Positions 6,644 to 16,234 are shown, numbered from the stretch's first letter. The stretch: DNA of 64,000 bases from DASSUW01 sp963844205 (GCA_963844205.1 CAWJNK010000012.1:186001-250000), one strand, 5' to 3'. Translations and numbers: made by a program. The notes: generated by a model from the sequence alone, not told the origin.

Positions 6644-7729
6644 TCACGCCATGTCGAGCGCTCGCTCCCGCCGCCTGCGGGTGATGCCGCGTCGCGCCAG
6701 CCACGCGAGCAGCCAGATCAGCGCCAGCGGCAGCAGCACCGCGGCCGCGACCAAGGCGACGCCCAGCGCGACCTCGAGCACCCGCAGCGCGTCGTCGAAC
6801 GCGTCGCCGGGCGTCCATGCGCCTCCCTCGTCGTCGCCGCCGCGGCTCGGGACCACCGAGACCGAGACGTTGGCGAAGTTGGCGCGGTTCGTCACCTGGC
6901 GCAGAGCGCGGCGGTACGCGGCGATCTCGCGCGCCACGATGTCCAGCCGCTCGCGGATGCTCTCGGTCTCGTTGACGGTGTCCGCGGCCGCGAGCTGCTC
7001 GAGCAGCGCCTCGCGCTCGGCCCGGGCGTCGCGCAGCCGGTTGCGCGCGGACACCACGCTCGACGTGATGTCGACCGACCGCCGCGAGAGCTCGCGCACC
7101 CGGCCGAGCCGCGAGAGCCGCTGGATCGCGTCGTCGAGCCGGTTCGACGGCACGCGCAGCTCGAGCAGGCCGCCCTGGTTGCTGGAGATGCTCGACGAGG
7201 CCACGAAGCCCCCGAGCTCCGCGGTGACCTGCGAGACCTGGCCGGCCACGCGGTCGATGTCCCGTCGCTGGGTCGCGAGCGTGAGCGAGGCCGAGCGCTC
7301 CTGGCGGCGGTTGTCGCGCCGATCGGAGCCGGGGTCGGCCGCGCGCTGCGGCTGCACGGACTCGCCGCCGCCGCCCGAGTCCGTCGCGGGCTCCTCGGCC
7401 GCGACGCTCCCGCCGGACGCGCCGCCGCCGCCCTCGTCGTCGCCACTGGTATCGATCAGCGCCGCCGCCGCGACGATCGGCAGCAGGATCGCGGCGATCG
7501 CGATCGCGGGCGCCGCCTTGCGCAGCCAGACGAGGCTGCGGCGCGGTGGGGCTGGAAAGCGGGCCTCGACGCGGCGGTCGAGGGTGGCCGCCCAGGCGGG
7601 CGCCGGCTCGGGCCGCTCGTCGCGCAGCAGCAGCGCCAGCTCGGCCAGCTCCGCGTGCTCGGGAGCGACGTAGCGGCCGGCGAGGGCGGCGTCGACGGCC
7701 TCGAGCTCGAGGGTCTCAAGACTGGTCAT
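6644..7729 (-). CDS. DUF4349 membrane protein, likely partner of the adjacent ECF sigma factor
   Basis: 361 residues. The N-terminal 70 residues are soluble and anti-sigma-like (AELALLLRDE), followed by a TM helix at about 70-92, a Gly/acidic linker, a long extracytoplasmic DUF4349 region with heptad-rich coiled coil (about 235-275), and a second TM helix near 322-348 followed by an Arg-rich cytoplasmic end. The start codon lies 14 bases inside the sigma factor gene, a layout typical of sigma/anti-sigma pairs. The anti-sigma role is inferred from position and topology; DUF4349 proteins themselves are uncharacterised. Confidence 0.8.
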   Translation of the reverse strand: MTSLETLELEAVDAALAGRYVAPEHAELAELALLLRDERPEPAPAWAATLDRRVEARFPAPPRRSLVWLRKAAPAIAIAAILLPIVAAAALIDTSGDDEGGGGASGGSVAAEEPATDSGGGGESVQPQRAADPGSDRRDNRRQERSASLTLATQRRDIDRVAGQVSQVTAELGGFVASSSISSNQGGLLELRVPSNRLDDAIQRLSRLGRVRELSRRSVDITSSVVSARNRLRDARAEREALLEQLAAADTVNETESIRERLDIVAREIAAYRRALRQVTNRANFANVSVSVVPSRGGDDEGGAWTPGDAFDDALRVLEVALGVALVAAAVLLPLALIWLLAWLARRGITRRRRERALDMA

Positions 7730-8222
7730 CGAGGATCTCCCGGAGCTTGGTCAGGGCGCGGTGCAGGCGGGTTCCGGCGTTGCTCACGGTCACCCCGAGC
7801 ACCGCGGCGAGCTCGGCGTTGTCGAGCCCCGCGTGGAACTTGAGCGCGATCAGCTCGACGTCGCGCGCCGGCAGCTCGGCGAGCGCGGTGCGGACGGCGG
7901 CGCGCCGCAGCGCGTGCTCGAGGTCCTCGTCCGGCGCGACCGGCTCGCTCGTCAGCGGCGCGGAGCGCTTCCGCCGGCGGAGCTCGTCGAGCGCGGCGTT
8001 GCGGGCGATGCCGAACAGCCACGCGCGCTCGCTGCCGCGCTCGGGCTTGAAGCTCTTGCGCTTGCGGAACGCGCGCTCGAACGCCTGCGCGGTCACGTCC
8101 TCGGCCGCGCCGCGATCGTGCAGCAGCGTCGCGACGTAGGCGAACACGTCGTCCCGCGTCGCCCGGTAGAGGGCGTCGAAGTCGAGCCCGATGTGAGCCG
8201 GAGGCGCGGCCGACACGGTCAT
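7716..8222 (-). CDS. ECF-family RNA polymerase sigma factor
   Basis: 168-residue group 4 sigma factor. Region 2 spans about residues 18-85 (DALYRATRDDVFAYVATLL, with the core-binding WLFGIARNAALDELRR at the 2.4 end) and region 4 spans about 108-162 (LPARDVELIALKFHAGLDNAELAAVLG helix-turn-helix). The frame is open upstream to 8300, but ATG 8222 gives a normal N-terminus. Overlap with the DUF4349 gene suggests membrane-controlled release. The 111-base gap before the next gene on this strand should hold its promoter; I see no clear boxes. Confidence 0.9.
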   Translation of the reverse strand: MTVSAAPPAHIGLDFDALYRATRDDVFAYVATLLHDRGAAEDVTAQAFERAFRKRKSFKPERGSERAWLFGIARNAALDELRRRKRSAPLTSEPVAPDEDLEHALRRAAVRTALAELPARDVELIALKFHAGLDNAELAAVLGVTVSNAGTRLHRALTKLREILDDQS

Positions 8223-8333
8223 CGCAGGGTTCACGCGACTACTACGACGATCGGTCCACTTCATCACGGACCGCACAAACCGGGAGGTGCGCCGCCCCAC
8301 ACCCCACGACGTCGTCGGGCGGCCGCGGCTGGG

Positions 8334-9047
8334 TCAGCCGAAAAGGCGGGGATCGTTGGTGATCACGCCGGTGACGCCCATCGCCTCGAGTGCGCGGATG
8401 CGGGTGGCGTCGTCGACCGTCCAGACGTACAGCTCGGCGCCGGCCTCGCCCACGACCCGGACCAGGTCGGCCGACACCAGCCGCCAGTGGGCCATGATCG
8501 CGTCGCAGCGCCGCGCCGCCAGGTGCCCCTGCGCGATCGCCGGCAGCCGCCGACGGATGCGCGCCACCATCGCGTACGCGGGCAGCATCCAGAGTCGCGA
8601 GGCCGTGTAGTCGCGCCGCGCGCGCGGCACCGACCAGCCGAGCCGCAGCCGCGGCTCCAGGGCGCGCACGGCCACGAGCGAGCGCATGAACGTGCTCGAG
8701 ACCAGCGCCCGCTCCACCAGCCCGTGCGCGCGCAGTGCCTCGACCACGCGGGCCTCGTAGCCGGGCAGCTTGAGGTCGACGTCGAGCTCGACGTTCGTGA
8801 ACGACGACGACGCCAGGTGCTTGAGGCCCTCCTCGAGCGTCAGCGCCGCGGACAGGTCGTGGTCGTAGTCGTGCGACAGCAGCAGCCGGCTGCCCGCCGG
8901 GTCGTGCATGTCCTCCGGCAGGACGTCGAACTCGATCATGTCGACGCCGTGCTCGAGCGCGGCGTCGAACGACGCGGCGGTGTTGCCGGGTGCGATGTGG
9001 TCGGCGCCCTTATGGCCGACGCGCCTCAGTGCTGACAGCTCGGACAC
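8334..9047 (-). CDS. Glycerophosphodiester phosphodiesterase (cytosolic type)
   Basis: 237 residues, GDPD family TIM barrel that releases glycerol-3-phosphate from glycerophosphodiesters. Active-site set: His12 in RVGHKGADH, Glu39 and Asp41 in MIEFDV, His59 in LLSHDYDHD. The canonical HR pair is HK here, a variant I have seen in actinobacterial members. C-terminal barrel strand GVTGVITNDPRLFG is typical. GTG 9047 is chosen: it starts 22 bases inside the preceding glycosylase gene and gives the normal N-terminus. There is no signal peptide. The window has a second GDPD at 51729. Confidence 0.88.
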   Translation of the reverse strand: MSELSALRRVGHKGADHIAPGNTAASFDAALEHGVDMIEFDVLPEDMHDPAGSRLLLSHDYDHDLSAALTLEEGLKHLASSSFTNVELDVDLKLPGYEARVVEALRAHGLVERALVSSTFMRSLVAVRALEPRLRLGWSVPRARRDYTASRLWMLPAYAMVARIRRRLPAIAQGHLAARRCDAIMAHWRLVSADLVRVVGEAGAELYVWTVDDATRIRALEAMGVTGVITNDPRLFG

Positions 9048-9799
9048 CAGAACGTGGGTCGGTTGCCGTCGCCCTGCCCGCGCCCGGCGATCCGCGCCGG
9101 CGGCCCGCAGCGCGGGCACGGCCGGCCGGTCGCGTTGTACACCCGCCGCCAGCGGTCCTGCCGGCCGTCGGCGGCGGACGCCTGCATCCGCGGGCGCAGC
9201 TCGCGCACGATCGCGAGCGCCTCGTCGTCGGTGACCCGGCCCGCCGGGCGCCACGGGTCGATCGCGGCCGCAAAGCAGCCCTCGCTCTTCCACAGGTTCC
9301 CGATCCCGGCGATCGTCCGCTGGTCGAGCAGCGCGTCGCCGATGCCGCGGGTCGGGTCGTCGTGGCGCAGGCGGCGGAGGAACTCGGCCTCGTCGAGGTC
9401 GGGCGCCAGGATGTCCGGCCCGAGGCCCGCGAGCCGCTGGTCGAACCGCGTCCGCGACTCGGTCATCAGCTCGAGCACCGGGCCGCGAAGCTGCACGACC
9501 TCCCGGCCGCCGCGGCGGAGCACGAGCCAGGCGGATCCCGGGACCGGCCGGCCGGCCTCGCGCACCCGCCAAGACCCGGTCATGCGCAGGTGCGAGTGGA
9601 TCACGAGGTCGCCCTCGAAGCGCAGGAAGAGGTGCTTGCCGTGGGCGTCGACCGCGCGCACGGCCCGGCCCCCGAGCCGCTCGGGCCAGCGGTCGCGGCC
9701 GAAGCGCGGATGGGGCGTCGCGATCTCGTCCGGCACCTGGCCTTCGAGCACGGGCCGGATCCGGCTCGCCACGTAGTGGATCGTGTCGCCTTCCGGCAT
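9026..9799 (-). CDS. Fpg/Nei-family DNA glycosylase (endonuclease VIII-like)
   Basis: 257-residue bifunctional base-excision repair enzyme. The N-terminus is MPEGDTIHYVASRIRP: the PEGDT motif with catalytic Pro2 and Glu3 marks Nei rather than Fpg (PELPE). The helix-two-turn-helix region carries DALLDQRTIAGIGNLWKSE, and the C-terminal zinc finger has four cysteines (CPRCG, then CPSC at the end). Actinobacterial Nei2-type proteins remove oxidised pyrimidines. It is followed by the overlapping GDPD gene. The divergent neighbour is the GGDEF-EAL gene. Confidence 0.93.
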   Translation of the reverse strand: MPEGDTIHYVASRIRPVLEGQVPDEIATPHPRFGRDRWPERLGGRAVRAVDAHGKHLFLRFEGDLVIHSHLRMTGSWRVREAGRPVPGSAWLVLRRGGREVVQLRGPVLELMTESRTRFDQRLAGLGPDILAPDLDEAEFLRRLRHDDPTRGIGDALLDQRTIAGIGNLWKSEGCFAAAIDPWRPAGRVTDDEALAIVRELRPRMQASAADGRQDRWRRVYNATGRPCPRCGPPARIAGRGQGDGNRPTFWCPSCQH

Positions 9800-9882
9800 T
9801 TTCTAATCAAGGCGCTCGCACGAGCTTGCGAGTGCGAGTAAGCCGCATTCAGATTAGTGCGGACTTGCCGATCACATACATC
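9800..9882. promoter_or_regulatory. Divergent promoter region between nei and the GGDEF-EAL gene
   Basis: 83 bases between divergent start codons. It contains outer repeats CTAATC (9803-9808) and GATTAG (9852-9857), and an inner hairpin CTCGCA-CGAGCT-TGCGAG (9815-9832). It is less GC-rich than the flanking genes, as expected of a promoter, but I cannot assign -35/-10 boxes with confidence. Confidence 0.35.
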
Positions 9883-11841
9883 ATGCGGTCGTGGTTCGCC
9901 CGGATCTCGCTGCTCGGGCGGTTCACCGCCATGGGCCTCGTCGTCGTGGCCGCGCTCGGCCTCGCGATCGGGCTCGCCCTCAAGCACCAGATCGAGCAGC
10001 GCGCGCTCAACCGCGCCGTCCAGCACGCCGAGGTCATGGCCCAGCTGAGCGTGCAGCCGCACCTCGTGCGCGGCGACCTGCACTACCCGATCTCGCTCGA
10101 GCGCCTCGAGGAGCTCGACCGCCGGGTCGGGAAGCGATTCCTTGCCGACATCGGCATCCGTCGGGTCAAGCTCTTCAACCGCGAAGGGCGGATCATCTAC
10201 TCCGACGACCGGACGATCGTCGGCGGCCACGCGTTCAAGGGCGGCAACGTCTACACGGCCCTGAAGGGCGAAGTCGTCCGGAAGCTCGAGAACGGGACGT
10301 CGGACGACGGTCACGGCTCGCGGCTGCTCGAGGTCTACGTGCCCGTGCGGCTCGCGCCGTGGAGCGACCCCGCCGCCGTGCTCGAGATGTACATCTCCTA
10401 CGAGCCCGTCGCGGACGAGATCCACGAGGACATCATGCTCGTCTGGATGCTCCTCGGCGGCGGCTTCGCGCTCCTGTTCGCCGCCCTGTTCCGGATCGTC
10501 GCCGGCGCCTCGCGACGCCTCCGCCGCCAGGCGCTGCATGACGCCCTGACCGGGCTGCCCAACCGCACGCTGCTGCACGGCCGCGCCGAGCGCACCCTGC
10601 GCGGCGGGGAGCCGGGAGCCATGCTGCTGATCGACCTCGACCGCTTCAAGGAGGTCAACGACACGCTCGGGCACGACTACGGCGACGCGCTGCTGATCGA
10701 GGTCTCGCAGCGCCTCCAGGCCACGCTCCGGCGCGAGGACACGCTGGCGCGGCTCGGCGGCGACGAGTTCGCCGTGCTGGTGGCCGGCGTGCCCGACCGC
10801 GCCACGGTGGTGGAGCTGGCCGGCCGCCTGCAGGACGCGCTGCGCCGCCCGTTCGCGCTGCGCGGCGTGGCCGTCGAGCTGGAGGCGAGCATCGGCGTCG
10901 CGCTCTACCCCGAGCACGGCGAGGCCGCCGGCACGCTGCTCCAGCGCGCGGACGTCGCGATGTACGACGCCAAGCGGGGCGGGCACGGCGTCGCCACCTA
11001 CTCGCCGGAGCGGGACCCGTACTCGGCCGACCGCCTCGGCCTGCTCGCCGAGCTGCGGCGCGCGATCGAGCGCGACGAGCTCGTCCTGCACTATCAGCCC
11101 AAGGTCTCGCTGACGTCGGGTGAGCTGACCGGCGTCGAGGCGCTCGTGCGCTGGCAGCATCCGACCCGCGGGCTCCTCGGCCCGAGCGAGTTCGTGCCGC
11201 TCGCCGAGCGCACCGGCGCCGTGGCCGACCTCACCCGCTGGGTGGTCGACCGAGCGCTGGCGCAGCACCGCGCGTGGCGCGAGCAGGGCGTGGACGTCCC
11301 CGTTGCCGTCAACCTCGCCGCCGCCAACATCGTCGACGTCGGGCTTCCGGCCGGCATCGCCGCGCTGCTCGAGCGCCACGGCGTGGCCGGCGAGCGGCTC
11401 GAGTGCGAGATCTCCGAGCACACCGTCATGGCCGACCCCGTGCGCGCCACCGACGTCCTCGACGGCCTGCGCGAGCTCGGCGTGCGCCTCTCGCTCGACG
11501 ACTTCGGCACCGGCCACTCCTCGCTGGCCTACCTCAAGCGGCTCCCGCTCGACGAGGTCAAGATCGACCGCTCGTTCGTCGCCGGCATGGCCGAGGACGA
11601 GAACGACGCGGTGATCGTGCGCTCGACGATCGACCTCGCGCGCAACCTCGGCCTCGAGGTCGTCGCGGAGGGCGTCGAGACCGCGGAGATCATGCAGACG
11701 CTGGCCGACCTGCGCTGCGACACCGCGCAGGGCTACCACATCTCGCGGCCGCTCCCGGCCGGCGAGCTCGACCTTCAGGCGCTGAGCGTCAGCTTGCGCG
11801 GCCCGGCGCGGAAGCCGAGGTCGAGCAGCTCGGTCTCGTAG
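9883..11841 (+). CDS. Membrane-bound GGDEF-EAL cyclic-di-GMP protein
   Basis: 652 residues. TM helices at about 8-28 and 182-203 flank a periplasmic sensor region of about 150 residues. The GGDEF domain (about 215-375) has an intact GGDEF active site near residue 292. The EAL domain (about 390-630) keeps VEALVRW near 419, the DDFGTG loop near 540, EVVAEGVE and QGYHISRPLP. Both active sites look intact, so it could make and/or break c-di-GMP. The frame is open to GTG 9826, but ATG 9883 starts directly at the first membrane helix. Its 3' end overlaps the convergent lhr gene by 67 bases. Confidence 0.93.
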   Translation: MRSWFARISLLGRFTAMGLVVVAALGLAIGLALKHQIEQRALNRAVQHAEVMAQLSVQPHLVRGDLHYPISLERLEELDRRVGKRFLADIGIRRVKLFNREGRIIYSDDRTIVGGHAFKGGNVYTALKGEVVRKLENGTSDDGHGSRLLEVYVPVRLAPWSDPAAVLEMYISYEPVADEIHEDIMLVWMLLGGGFALLFAALFRIVAGASRRLRRQALHDALTGLPNRTLLHGRAERTLRGGEPGAMLLIDLDRFKEVNDTLGHDYGDALLIEVSQRLQATLRREDTLARLGGDEFAVLVAGVPDRATVVELAGRLQDALRRPFALRGVAVELEASIGVALYPEHGEAAGTLLQRADVAMYDAKRGGHGVATYSPERDPYSADRLGLLAELRRAIERDELVLHYQPKVSLTSGELTGVEALVRWQHPTRGLLGPSEFVPLAERTGAVADLTRWVVDRALAQHRAWREQGVDVPVAVNLAAANIVDVGLPAGIAALLERHGVAGERLECEISEHTVMADPVRATDVLDGLRELGVRLSLDDFGTGHSSLAYLKRLPLDEVKIDRSFVAGMAEDENDAVIVRSTIDLARNLGLEVVAEGVETAEIMQTLADLRCDTAQGYHISRPLPAGELDLQALSVSLRGPARKPRSSSSVS

Positions 11842-14800
11842 GGCGAGCCGACCACCGGCTCGCCGTTGACGCGCTCGATCGCGAGCCGCCGCACGCGCCC
11901 GCGCTGGACGGCGTCGACCAGCGCCTGGAGGCTCGATGCGATCCGTGGATCATCGCCACGCACCAGGAACTGCAGGCCCTTGCCGCCGCGCTCGACGTAG
12001 ACCACCGGCTCGGCGCCGGCCAGCACGACGTAGGCGCCGGCGGTCCGCGCCGGCGAGCGGTTCTCGGTCTTCGGCCACTTGAGCGCCGCGCCGTACGGCT
12101 GGGCAGGGTCGGTGGCCGCGAGGACGATCGGCGGCGCATCGTCCTCGTCGCGCTGCGAGCGCAGCCGCTCGACGGCGCCGGGCAGCGCGAACTGCGCGCC
12201 GCCGAGGCCCTCGATGAAGTAGCCGCGACGGGCGACGCCGATCGTCTCCAGCGCCGCAAGCGAGTCGTAGAGCGAGGAGAAGCCGCCGGGGATGCCCTCG
12301 GCGAGCACCTGCTCGCGGGTGACGATGCCGTAGCGCTCGAGCAGGAGCTCGGCCTGGGCGCGCCGCCGCGCCGCCGGATCATCGCCGCGGAACAGCGACT
12401 CGGTCAGCGACCAGCGGCCTTGCACCGTGGGCTGCGCGCCGCGGCGGCGAGCGGAGAAGCTGCGGCGGCGCTCGGCGCGCGCCTTCTGCGACCACGGCGC
12501 GGCGGCGGTGAGCTTGGGCGAGCGCAGCGGCGCCCACGCGTCGTTGGTCACCTCGCCCGCCCATACGAGATCCCACAGCGCCTCGACCAGCTCCTCGGTC
12601 GGGACGCCCGCGACCCCGGCGAGCAGGTCGGTGAAGAAGCAGGCGCCGGTGGCCAGGCGCGCGCGGATCGCATCGTGCACGCCGCCCTCGGGCGCCGGCG
12701 GCGCGGGCGGGGCGCCGAGCAGCGGAGCGTCATCGCGGAAGTAGAGCGCGACGCGGCCGGAGCGGCGGCCGATCGAGCCGGCGCCGACCCACACGATCTC
12801 GCCGGCGGCGCACAGCTGGTCCAGCCACGACGGGGAGTAGGCGCCGACGCGGCGCGGGAGCACGTCGCGCTCCCACACGTCGATGGGCAGCGCAACGCCC
12901 TGCAGCGGCACGAGTACGTCGCGCAGGCGGTCGATGCCCGCGCCGGAGGCGGGGTGGCGGTCGACGCCCTGCCAGCTCGGCATGAAGTGTGCGAGCGCGC
13001 GCTGGTCGGCCGGCTCGATCTCCTTGCGCAGCGCGGCCAGCGAGGCGCGACGCAGCCGGCGCAGAACCTCCGGGTCGCACCACTCGCGCTGCGTGCCGCC
13101 CGGCCGGAGCTCGCCGCGGACCAGCTCGCCCGCGCGCTCGAGGCCGGCCAGGACGGGCGTGAGGTCGAGCCCGTAGCGCGCCTTGAGCACGCTCGCCTCG
13201 AACGGGCCGTGCGTGCGGGCGAAGCGGCGGACGAGGCGCTCCATGGCGTCCGGGACGTCGTCGAGGAACACCTCCGGCAGGCCCGAGGGCGGGACGGAGC
13301 CGAGCGCGTCGCGGTAGAGCCCGGCGTCCTCGGCCGCGATCCAGCGCGGCTCGCCGCCGACGCGCAGGCGCACGGCGCGTCTCTCAGCCGCGAGTTGCTC
13401 GATCCATTCCGCCGTGCCGCCACGCAGGTGCAACTCGGGGTCGCCCAGATCGCCGAGTCGGCGGAGCACGTCGTGCAGCGCGTCGGCGCTGTCGGCGCGG
13501 GTGCGCTCGGACGTCCGCTGGAGGTCGGCCTCGACCTGCTCGAGCGCCGCGGTGTCGATCAGCTCGCGCAGCTCCTCCTGGCCGAGCAGCTCGCGCAGCA
13601 GGTCGCGGTCGAGCGCGAGGGCGGCGGCGCGGCGTTCGGCGTTCGGCGTGTCGCCCTCGTACATGTAGGTGGCGACGTAGTCGAACAGCAGCGAGGACGC
13701 GAACGGGCTCGCGGTCGGCGTCTCGACCTCGACGAGGCTCAACTCGCGCGCGTGGAGCGAGCGCAGCAGCTCGTGCAGGCCGGGGACGTCGAGCACGTCG
13801 CGCAGGCACTCGCGGTAGGTCTCGAGCACGATCGGGAACTGCGCGTAGCGCTTGGCCACCTCGAGCAGCGACTGGCTCTTGAGCCGCTGCTGCCACAGCG
13901 GCGTCCGCCGGCCGGGATAGGCGCGCGGGATCAGCAGCGCGCGGCCGGCGTTCTCGCGGAACCGCGCGCCGAACAGCGCGCTCCCGCCGAGCTCGCCGAC
14001 CACGAGGTCCTCGAGCTCGTCGGGCTCGATCATCACGAGGTCGGCGCCCGGAGGCTCGTCGGCATCGGGGAGGTGGACGATGATGCCGTCGTCGGACCAG
14101 ATGGCGTCCGACTCGAGGCCGAACTGCTCGCGGATGCGCGCGCTCAGCGCCAGGCCCCAGGTCGCGTGCACGCGGCCGCCGTAGGGGGAGAGGATGCACA
14201 GCCGCCAGTCGCCGATCTCGTCGCGGAAGCGCTCGATCACGATCGTGCGGTCGCTCGGCACGACGCGGGTCGCCGCCTGCTGCTCGCGCAGGAACTCGAC
14301 GAGGTTGCCGGCGGCCAGCGGGTCGAGGTGGTAGTCGCCCTCGAGCTTCGACGGCTCCTGGTCGACGGCCCAGCGGGCGAAGGCGCCGATCGCCTGGCCG
14401 AGCTCCTTCGGCCGGCCGAGCCCGTCGCCCTTCCAGAACGGCACGGCGGCGGGCACGCCCGGGGCGGGCGTGACGATCACGCGGTCGCGCGTGATGTCCT
14501 CGATCCGCCAAGTCGACGCGCCGAGGAGGAACGCCTGGCCGGGCCGCGCCTCGTAGACCATCTCCTCGTCGAGCTCGCCGACCCGGCGGCCGTCCGGAAG
14601 GTTGACGCTGAAGAGGCCGCGGTCGGGGATCGTGCCGGCGTTGGTGATGGCGAGGGCACGAGCGCCCCTGCGGGCGCGGATGGTGCCCGCGACGCGGTCC
14701 CACACGATCCGCGCGCGCAGCTCGCTGAACTCCTCGCTGGGATAGCGGCCGTCGAGCATGTCGAGCACGTTCTCGAGCTGCTCGCGCGAGAGCTCGCCGT

Positions 14801-16118
14801 ACGAGTGCGTGCGGGTGACGAGCGCGTGCAGGGCGTCGACGCTCACGCCGTCGTCGCCGGCCGCCGCCGCCATGGCGACGATCTGCTGGGCGAGCACGTC
14901 GAGCGCGTTGCGGGGGACGACCGTGGTCTCGATCTGCCCCTCGCGCATGCGCTGGGCCACGACCGCGCACTCGAGCAGGTCGGCGCGGAACTTCGGGAAG
15001 ATGCGGCCCTTGCTGGTGTCGCCGACGTTGTGGCCGGCACGGCCGATGCGCTGGAGGCCGGCGGTCACCGACTTGGGCGACTCGACCTGAAGCACGAGGT
15101 CGATCGCGCCCATGTCGATGCCGAGCTCGAGGCTCGAGGTGGCCACCAGGCACGGCAGCTCGCCGGCCTTCAGCAGGTCCTCGACGATCAGTCGCTCCTC
15201 GCGGGCGAGCGAGCCGTGGTGGGCGCGGGCGATCGGCTCCTGCGCCAGCTCGTTGAGCCGCAGCGCGAGCCGCTCGGCGCCGCGGCGGTTGTTCACGAAG
15301 ATGAGCGTGCTGCGGTGGGAGCGGACGAGGTCGAGCAGCTTCGGGTAGATCGCGGGCCAGATCGACTTGCGGGTCGCCTCCTGGCCCGTGCCCTCGAACG
15401 GATCGAGCGTGACGTCGGCGTCGGGCTCGACCATCGACTCCACGGGGACGTGGATCTGGAGATCGAGCGGCTTGCGGACGCCGGTGTCGACCACCGTGCA
15501 CGTGCGCTTGGGGCCGACCAGGAAGCGGCCGACCTCCTCCAGCGGGTTCTGGGTCGCGCTGAGGCCGATGCGCTGCACGTCGCGGCCCGCGGCCTCGGCC
15601 AGCCGCTCGAGCGTGAGCGCGAGGTGCGCGCCGCGCTTGGTCTGCGCGACGGCGTGGATCTCGTCCACGATCACCTGCTCGGTCCCGTCGAAGATCTTCG
15701 CCGCCTGGCTGGTGAGCATCAGGTACAGCGACTCTGGCGTCGTGATCAGGATGTCCGGCGGGTGGCGGACCATGTCGCGCCGGTCCTTCTGCGGCGTGTC
15801 GCCGGTGCGGATCGCGACCTTGAGGTCGGCGCCGATGCCGCGCAGCGGCGCGCGCAGGTTCTTCTCGACGTCGTAGGAGAGGGCCTTCAGCGGCGAGACA
15901 TAGACGAGGCGGGTGCGGTCGGCGGTCGGCTCGGCCACGAAGCGGTCGAGCGCCCACAGGAACGCCGCCAGCGTCTTACCGGATCCGGTGGGAGCGGAGA
16001 TCAGGGTGTGCTGACCCGTCGCGATCGCGGGCCACGCCTGTTCCTGGGCGGGCGTGGGGGCTGCGAAGGCACGCTCGAACCACTCGCGAACCTGCGGCGT
16101 GAAGCTTGCAAGTGGCAC
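11775..16118 (-). CDS. lhr: Lhr-type large ATP-dependent DNA helicase
   Basis: 1447 residues, a full-length Lhr. Superfamily 2 motifs: Walker A SAPTGSGKT at about 41-49, DEIH at 152-155, LSATQNP near 186, then QRIGRAGH in motif VI. The conserved Lhr-core winged-helix and WH-like domains follow, and the long C-terminal extension found in bacterial Lhr is present. Lhr translocates 3'-5' on single-stranded DNA, unwinds RNA:DNA hybrids, and is linked to DNA-damage tolerance. It lies downstream of tetR-udg-mfs on the same strand, with a small GC hairpin (16137-16152) before its start. Confidence 0.95.
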   Translation of the reverse strand: MPLASFTPQVREWFERAFAAPTPAQEQAWPAIATGQHTLISAPTGSGKTLAAFLWALDRFVAEPTADRTRLVYVSPLKALSYDVEKNLRAPLRGIGADLKVAIRTGDTPQKDRRDMVRHPPDILITTPESLYLMLTSQAAKIFDGTEQVIVDEIHAVAQTKRGAHLALTLERLAEAAGRDVQRIGLSATQNPLEEVGRFLVGPKRTCTVVDTGVRKPLDLQIHVPVESMVEPDADVTLDPFEGTGQEATRKSIWPAIYPKLLDLVRSHRSTLIFVNNRRGAERLALRLNELAQEPIARAHHGSLAREERLIVEDLLKAGELPCLVATSSLELGIDMGAIDLVLQVESPKSVTAGLQRIGRAGHNVGDTSKGRIFPKFRADLLECAVVAQRMREGQIETTVVPRNALDVLAQQIVAMAAAAGDDGVSVDALHALVTRTHSYGELSREQLENVLDMLDGRYPSEEFSELRARIVWDRVAGTIRARRGARALAITNAGTIPDRGLFSVNLPDGRRVGELDEEMVYEARPGQAFLLGASTWRIEDITRDRVIVTPAPGVPAAVPFWKGDGLGRPKELGQAIGAFARWAVDQEPSKLEGDYHLDPLAAGNLVEFLREQQAATRVVPSDRTIVIERFRDEIGDWRLCILSPYGGRVHATWGLALSARIREQFGLESDAIWSDDGIIVHLPDADEPPGADLVMIEPDELEDLVVGELGGSALFGARFRENAGRALLIPRAYPGRRTPLWQQRLKSQSLLEVAKRYAQFPIVLETYRECLRDVLDVPGLHELLRSLHARELSLVEVETPTASPFASSLLFDYVATYMYEGDTPNAERRAAALALDRDLLRELLGQEELRELIDTAALEQVEADLQRTSERTRADSADALHDVLRRLGDLGDPELHLRGGTAEWIEQLAAERRAVRLRVGGEPRWIAAEDAGLYRDALGSVPPSGLPEVFLDDVPDAMERLVRRFARTHGPFEASVLKARYGLDLTPVLAGLERAGELVRGELRPGGTQREWCDPEVLRRLRRASLAALRKEIEPADQRALAHFMPSWQGVDRHPASGAGIDRLRDVLVPLQGVALPIDVWERDVLPRRVGAYSPSWLDQLCAAGEIVWVGAGSIGRRSGRVALYFRDDAPLLGAPPAPPAPEGGVHDAIRARLATGACFFTDLLAGVAGVPTEELVEALWDLVWAGEVTNDAWAPLRSPKLTAAAPWSQKARAERRRSFSARRRGAQPTVQGRWSLTESLFRGDDPAARRRAQAELLLERYGIVTREQVLAEGIPGGFSSLYDSLAALETIGVARRGYFIEGLGGAQFALPGAVERLRSQRDEDDAPPIVLAATDPAQPYGAALKWPKTENRSPARTAGAYVVLAGAEPVVYVERGGKGLQFLVRGDDPRIASSLQALVDAVQRGRVRRLAIERVNGEPVVGSPYETELLDLGFRAGPRKLTLSA

Positions 16119-16159
16119 CGATCACAGGGTACGAGTGGGCCCTGCCGGGCCCGGTCGTG

Positions 16160-16234
16160 CTAGCCCCCGTCTTGCGCTCGCGCCGGCTCGTCCTGCCAGG
16201 CCATCGGCTCGTCCGGCGTCGTCGGCCAGATCAT
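16160..16234 (-). CDS. Possible 24-residue coupled small ORF
   Basis: The ATG (16232-16234) overlaps the stop of the MFS gene as ATGA, and the frame reads MIWPTTPDEPMAWQDEPARA to a TAG at 16160. The composition (acidic, Trp/Pro-rich) does not look random for this GC content, but a 24-residue peptide is near the limit of evidence. It may instead be the decayed end of the transporter. Confidence 0.25.
   Translation of the reverse strand: MIWPTTPDEPMAWQDEPARAQDGG

Noticed and set aside
5954..7843. A 629-codon plus-strand frame
   Set aside because: Shadow of the Crp and DUF4349 genes on the minus strand; no coding signature.
11274..16163. A 1629-codon open frame on the plus strand
   Set aside because: It is the antisense shadow of lhr. 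Its translation is a low-complexity Arg/Ala/Gly mixture with no domains, as expected in high-GC DNA, whereas lhr shows helicase motifs.
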